From Paralysiella testudinis (GTDB lineage: Bacteria > Pseudomonadota > Gammaproteobacteria > Burkholderiales > Neisseriaceae): a DNA stretch of 64,000 nucleotides. The notes beneath the pieces were generated by a model. It had not been told where the DNA came from and made no database searches. It worked only from the letters and a program-made list of their open reading frames with translations. The stretch is from assembly GCF_016894345.1 (NCBI RefSeq), contig NZ_CP069798.1, forward strand, positions 1,695,385-1,759,384, read 5' to 3'. Of the stretch, positions 58,093 through 64,000 are shown in pieces. A program made the translations under genes and the position numbers. Position 1 is the first letter of the stretch, and every line of letters starts with the position of its first letter.

Positions 58093-58248
58093 ATAGCAAA
58101 GAAAATAAATAAATCATACAAGGCGGTGAGCCGCAGACAGTACACCCAGTACGGAACAGAGTTTTGTTGGCGCTTTAGCGCCTTACAAAATCGTTCGCAT
58201 AGCGCGTAGGCGAGCCAACACCGTAGGATTATTTAGTTTCTTTGCTAT
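58093..58248. mobile_element. Correia-like repeat enclosed element
   Basis: 156 bp with ends ATAGCAAAGAAA and TTTCTTTGCTAT. The inside matches the Neisseria Correia element: CAAGGCGG..GAGCCGCAGAC, CAGTAC..AGTACGGAAC, a GGCGCTTTAGCGCCTTA hairpin, AATCGTTC and AGGCGAG. It lies in the gap between the dedA-family gene and ettA, which holds no gene. Confidence 0.85.
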
Positions 58249-58332
58249 AGCAAGCGCTTGATTAAATCAGCACTTACTTAAGGCTGCCTGAAACTGCGCA
58301 CCCAAGATTTTATTTTTATTCAAAGAGTGATT

Positions 58333-60006
<1,674 letters not shown>

Positions 60007-60081
60007 AGCATGCCGCCATCTGATTATTCCGGTGGCGGTATCAATAATTTTTTGCATCACACACACTTTAATAGAGATTCC

Positions 60082-60144
60082 ATGGCCATTCCCGCCTTTA
60101 ATGAAGACATGAAAAAACTGATGCACCAGCTATTGCAATAGCTG
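60082..60144 (+). other. detached N-terminal codons of pilU, ending in an amber codon
   Basis: ATG at 60082 opens MAIPAFNEDMKKLMHQLLQ, which then meets TAG at 60139-60141 in the frame of the following PilU sequence. The TAG lies in a perfect 26-bp palindrome at 60123-60148. Removing the central 12 bases CTATTGCAATAG restores LMHQLVHKKGSDLF, the expected N-terminus. Confidence 0.7.
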
Positions 60145-61245
60145 GTGCATAAAAAAGGTTCCGACCTATTTGTAACCGCCGGTTTTCCGCCGGCAATGAA
60201 GCTCGACGGCCAGCTGGCGCCGGTGAGCGAAAAAAAGCTTTCCGCCGAGCACACCGCAATGATGGCGCGCGCGATTATGGACGACAAACAGGCCAAAGAG
60301 TTTGACGACACCAATGAATGCAATTTCGCCATCAGCTTGGCCGGGGTATCGCGCTTTCGTATTAACGCCATGGTGCAGCGCGGTGCGGTGGCGCTGGTGT
60401 GCCGGGTGATTACCAGCGACATTCCGCAATTTGAAAACCTGAATCTGCCCACCGTGCTCAAAGATGTGGTGATGAGCAAGCGCGGTTTGGTGATTTTTGT
60501 GGGCGGCACCGGCTCGGGTAAATCCACGTCGCTGGCGGCGCTAATCGACTATCGCAATCAACACAGCCACGGCCACATCATCACCATTGAAGACCCGATT
60601 GAGTTTATGCACCCGCATAAAAACTGCATCATCACCCAGCGCGAAGTGGGCGTGGACACCGAAAACTGGTTTGCGGCGCTGAAAAACACCTTGCGCCAAG
60701 CGCCGGACGTGATTTTGATTGGCGAAATCCGCGACCGCGAAACCATGGATTACGCGCTGGCCTTTGCCGAAACCGGCCATTTGTGCATGGCCACACTGCA
60801 CGCCAACAGCGCCAACCAAGCGCTGGACCGCATCATCAACTTCTTTCCTGAAGAGCGGCGCAGCCAATTGCTGAATGATTTGTCGCTAAACTTAAAAGGC
60901 TTTATTTCGCAACGGCTGGTGCCCAAACCCGGGGGCAAGGGCAGGGTGGCGGCGGTGGAAGTGTTGCTTAATTCGCCGCTGATTGCCGAGCTGATTTTGA
61001 ACGGCGATATCCACGGGGTTAAAGAAATCATGGCACGCTCGCGCGACTTGGGCATGCAAACCTTCGACCAATCGCTGTTTGATTTATACGAAGCCGGTTT
61101 AATCAGCTACGACGATGCGCTTAAAAATGCCGACTCAGTAAACGATTTGCGCCTGAATATCCAGCTCAACAGCCAACACAAAGGCCACGGTGTCACCGAT
61201 TTGGATCACCTCAGTATTGTGGATTACGGCCACCAGGCCGAGTAA
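60145..61245 (+). CDS. pilU: type IV pilus retraction ATPase PilU, start region disrupted
   Basis: 366 codons from GTG 60145, three bases after the amber. PilT-family ATPase: HKKGSDLFVTAGFPPAMKLD, Walker A GGTGSGKSTSLAALID, Asp box IITIEDPIEFMHPH, Walker B VILIGEIRDRETMDYA and His box GHLCMATLHANSANQALDRI. PilU assists PilT in retracting pili, for twitching and DNA uptake. pilT is not adjacent. The reading frame lacks the first 20 residues unless translation restarts at GTG or CTG. No Shine-Dalgarno sequence precedes the GTG. Domain assignment is firm; expression is doubtful. Confidence 0.85.
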   Translation: MHKKGSDLFVTAGFPPAMKLDGQLAPVSEKKLSAEHTAMMARAIMDDKQAKEFDDTNECNFAISLAGVSRFRINAMVQRGAVALVCRVITSDIPQFENLNLPTVLKDVVMSKRGLVIFVGGTGSGKSTSLAALIDYRNQHSHGHIITIEDPIEFMHPHKNCIITQREVGVDTENWFAALKNTLRQAPDVILIGEIRDRETMDYALAFAETGHLCMATLHANSANQALDRIINFFPEERRSQLLNDLSLNLKGFISQRLVPKPGGKGRVAAVEVLLNSPLIAELILNGDIHGVKEIMARSRDLGMQTFDQSLFDLYEAGLISYDDALKNADSVNDLRLNIQLNSQHKGHGVTDLDHLSIVDYGHQAE

Positions 61246-61328
61246 AGTTAGCGCTTTAAAAGCATGGCGGCTGGGCAGCGGGCGCGTGTATAATCCAGCT
61301 TGTGCAAACACGCGCCCGAATTTTTTAT

Positions 61329-61356
61329 AGGCTGCCTGAAGCTTTTCAGGCAGCTT
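61329..61356 (+). terminator. uptake-sequence hairpin after pilU
   Basis: AGGCTGCCTGAA and TTCAGGCAGCTT with a short loop; a third uptake sequence follows at about 61373. Confidence 0.65.
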
Positions 61357-61443
61357 GGTATGGATTGATTTTTTCAGGCAGCCCGAATGGAATAAACCCA
61401 ACCGGGTGGCAATGCCCTTATCAGTATTTCAGGAGAATTAAGT

Positions 61444-62367
61444 ATGTCTATGGCCGACCGCGACGGTTTTATCTGGTACAACGGCGAAATGGTGGAATGG
61501 AAAAGCGCGCAAACCCATGTGCTCACCCACACCCTGCATTACGGCATGGGCGTGTTTGAAGGCGTGCGTGCTTACGAAACCGCGCGCGGCTCGGCCATTT
61601 TCCGTTTGCAAGACCACACCCGCCGCCTGTTTAATTCGGCCAAAATTGTGGGCATGACCTTGCCGTTCAGCCCGGAAGCCATCAATCAGGCGCATATTGA
61701 TGTGGTGAAAGCCAACGGCTTAAAGTCGTGTTACTTCCGCCCGATGGCGTTTTACGGCTCTGCTAAGCTAGGCGTTGCGCCGCAGGCCGACGATGTGCAG
61801 ATGATTGTGGCCGCGTGGCCATGGGGCGCGTATTTGGGCGAAGAGGGCATGGCGCGCGGCATTCGCGTGAAAATCAGCTCTTTCACCCGCCACCACCCCA
61901 ACATCACCATGATTAAAGCCAAGGCCAACGGCAACTACATGAATTCGATTATGGCCAACACCGAAGCCGTGCGCGACGGCTACGACGAAGCCATTTTGCT
62001 GGATGCGCAAGGCTATGTGGCCGAAGGCAGCGGCGAAAATATTTTTGTGGTGCAAAACGGCGTGCTCTACACCCCGGCGCTGGACGTAGCGCTGGACGGC
62101 ATCACCCGCAAAAGCGTGATGGCGATTGCCAAAGAAATCGGCATCGAAGTAGTGGAAAAACGCATCACCCGCGACGAGCTCTACACCGCCGATGAGGTAT
62201 TCTTTACCGGCACCGCCGCCGAAGTGACCCCCGTGCGCGAAGTGGACAACCGCCCCATCGGCATCGGCAGCCGCGGCCCCATCACCACCGACATCCAACA
62301 GCGTTTCTTTGCCATTGTGAAAGGCGAAAACCCGGCCTATCAACAATGGCTGACTTATGTTGATTAA
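61444..62367 (+). CDS. ilvE: branched-chain amino acid aminotransferase
   Basis: 307 residues. Fold type IV PLP enzyme: HYGMGVFEGVRAYETARGSA at the start, the PLP lysine in ITMIKAKANGNYMNSIMANT, EAILLDAQGYVAEGSGENIF and EVFFTGTAAEVTPVREVDNR. It performs the last step of valine, leucine and isoleucine synthesis. AGGAG lies before the ATG. Confidence 0.96.
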   Translation: MSMADRDGFIWYNGEMVEWKSAQTHVLTHTLHYGMGVFEGVRAYETARGSAIFRLQDHTRRLFNSAKIVGMTLPFSPEAINQAHIDVVKANGLKSCYFRPMAFYGSAKLGVAPQADDVQMIVAAWPWGAYLGEEGMARGIRVKISSFTRHHPNITMIKAKANGNYMNSIMANTEAVRDGYDEAILLDAQGYVAEGSGENIFVVQNGVLYTPALDVALDGITRKSVMAIAKEIGIEVVEKRITRDELYTADEVFFTGTAAEVTPVREVDNRPIGIGSRGPITTDIQQRFFAIVKGENPAYQQWLTYVD

Positions 62368-62385
62368 GATTTATCCACTGTAAAC

Positions 62386-62422
62386 TTTCAGGCAGCCTGT
62401 TCATTTAGCAGGCTGCCTGAAA
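62386..62422. terminator. uptake-sequence inverted pair after ilvE
   Basis: TTTCAGGCAGCCTG and CAGGCTGCCTGAAA form a 14-bp stem with a 9-base loop. The gene that follows starts only 33 bases later, so it may attenuate rather than stop transcription. Confidence 0.65.
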
Positions 62423-62454
62423 CCATGTTTATCTTAATATCTCAAGGAACCTTT

Positions 62455-62649
62455 ATGAACAGCGCCCAAGAAAACCCCGTGATTCACATCACCCCGCACG
62501 ATTTGCCGCTGCATTGCGCCGGCCCCAAAAACGAAACCTGGAACGGCCACCCGCGCGTGTTTCTGCCCATCCAGTCCAACAGCCGCATCGAATGCCCGTA
62601 TTGCGGCAGCGTTTACCAGCTCGACGGCGAAGCGGGCGGCCATCATTAA
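62455..62649 (+). CDS. zinc-finger domain-containing protein (zf-CHCC)
   Basis: 64 residues from ATG 62455 (AAGGAAC upstream). LPLHCAGP, NGHPRVFLPI and IECPYCGSVYQL provide the C-H-C-C ligands of the zf-CHCC family, related to a small subunit of mitochondrial complex I. The bacterial role is unknown. The usual neighbour of ilvE in Neisseria. Confidence 0.88.
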   Translation: MNSAQENPVIHITPHDLPLHCAGPKNETWNGHPRVFLPIQSNSRIECPYCGSVYQLDGEAGGHH

Positions 62650-62792
62650 GCCGTTTTAATGGCGGTTGCCTCAGGTTGGGCTCTTAAATCCGCCGCTTGC
62701 TTGCAGTACAAAGCAGGCTATCACGCCATAAATACAAACAAATGGCCGTTTCAGGCAGCCTCGTGCATAGTGGCGGCTGCAATCTGTTTTAA

Positions 62793-63764
<972 letters not shown>

Positions 63765-63790
63765 CGCCAGCATAAAACCGCATCATGCCA

Positions 63791-63821
63791 AAGGCTGCCT
63801 GAAACCTCTTCAGGTAGCCTT
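63791..63821 (+). terminator. uptake-sequence hairpin after trxB
   Basis: AAGGCTGCCTGAA and TTCAGGTAGCCTT form a stem with one G-T pair and a 5-base loop. Confidence 0.75.
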
Positions 63822-63933
63822 ATTTGTCATTTCGTTGTCAGCGACAATACGACAGCCATTTCAAACAAGAGAATCAAGCCAAAATCCTTGCGCCTATTGG
63901 CTTTGGTTGATGCCCTTAGACGGTGTTAGACAA

Positions 63934-63962
63934 AAAAAGCAGCCGGGTTAGGGCTGCTTTTT
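63934..63962 (-). terminator. terminator of the terminal tRNA-Leu
   Basis: AAAAAGCAGCC and GGCTGCTTTTT form an 11-bp stem with T runs on either strand. Confidence 0.75.
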
Positions 63963-63970
63963 CTTCAATG

Positions 63971-64000
63971 TGGTGCGGACGGAGAGACTCGAACTCTCAC
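63971..64000 (-). tRNA. 3' end of a tRNA, probably tRNA-Leu
   Basis: The T-arm GAGAG-TTCGAGT-CTCTC is followed by CGTCCGC, a discriminator A and encoded CCA. The implied acceptor GCGGACG and the G-rich variable arm fit tRNA-Leu. The anticodon lies beyond the window. Confidence 0.8.

Overview
The window is from a member of the Neisseriaceae. The DNA uptake sequence AGGCTGCCTGAA occurs dozens of times, often as inverted pairs that form terminators. One intergenic element is plainly related to the Correia repeat of Neisseria, and most proteins read as neisserial. The uptake-sequence dialect is not that of the pathogenic Neisseria; from memory it is the one assigned to Simonsiella and relatives. 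The species cannot be fixed from the sequence.

Bases 1 to about 11,885 look like an integrated element lying against the 3' end of a tRNA-Pro(GGG) gene. Base composition is AT-richer than in the rest of the window. The genes are a small exported-protein cluster, an inovirus Gp2-like protein, two Api92-like proteins, a recombination-directionality-factor-like protein, a YqaJ exonuclease, a DUF932 protein, a zinc-ribbon/glycine-rich protein and an AlpA regulator. At the tRNA end lies an unrecognised pair of genes (8701-10747) with a divergent gene (10971-11624). No integrase is visible in the window.

From 11,886 to about 21,020 the order thrS-infC-rpmI-rplT-pheS-pheT-ihfA is the same as in E. 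coli, read on the minus strand and followed by a MerR-like gene. Two things interrupt it: a PD-(D/E)XK nuclease gene (DUF1016) between pheS and pheT, and a 155-bp inverted-repeat element between infC and rpmI. infC starts at an ATC codon. From 21 to 50.7 kb the content is core metabolism and information processing: tgt, argH, nudB, an MscS-type channel, the rpsF-priB-rpsR-rplI operon, serC, aspS, rnr, two identical tRNA-Leu genes, ttcA, lolC-lolD and recD. Two lineage-specific small genes are mixed in (36170-36757 and 48680-49213).

At 50.8-53.3 kb there is a head-to-tail dimer of an IS110-family element, then a 118-bp tandem repeat and an 89-bp inverted-repeat element. The rest (53.4-64 kb) holds an iron alcohol dehydrogenase, mutL, a dedA-family gene, ettA, pilU, ilvE with a small zinc-finger gene, trxB and the 3' end of a tRNA-Leu. 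pilU is cut by an in-frame amber codon at the centre of a 26-bp perfect palindrome. Two copies of a 235-260 bp repeat (39.75 and 46.28 kb) show compensatory base changes in their stems, which points to a conserved folded RNA or DNA.
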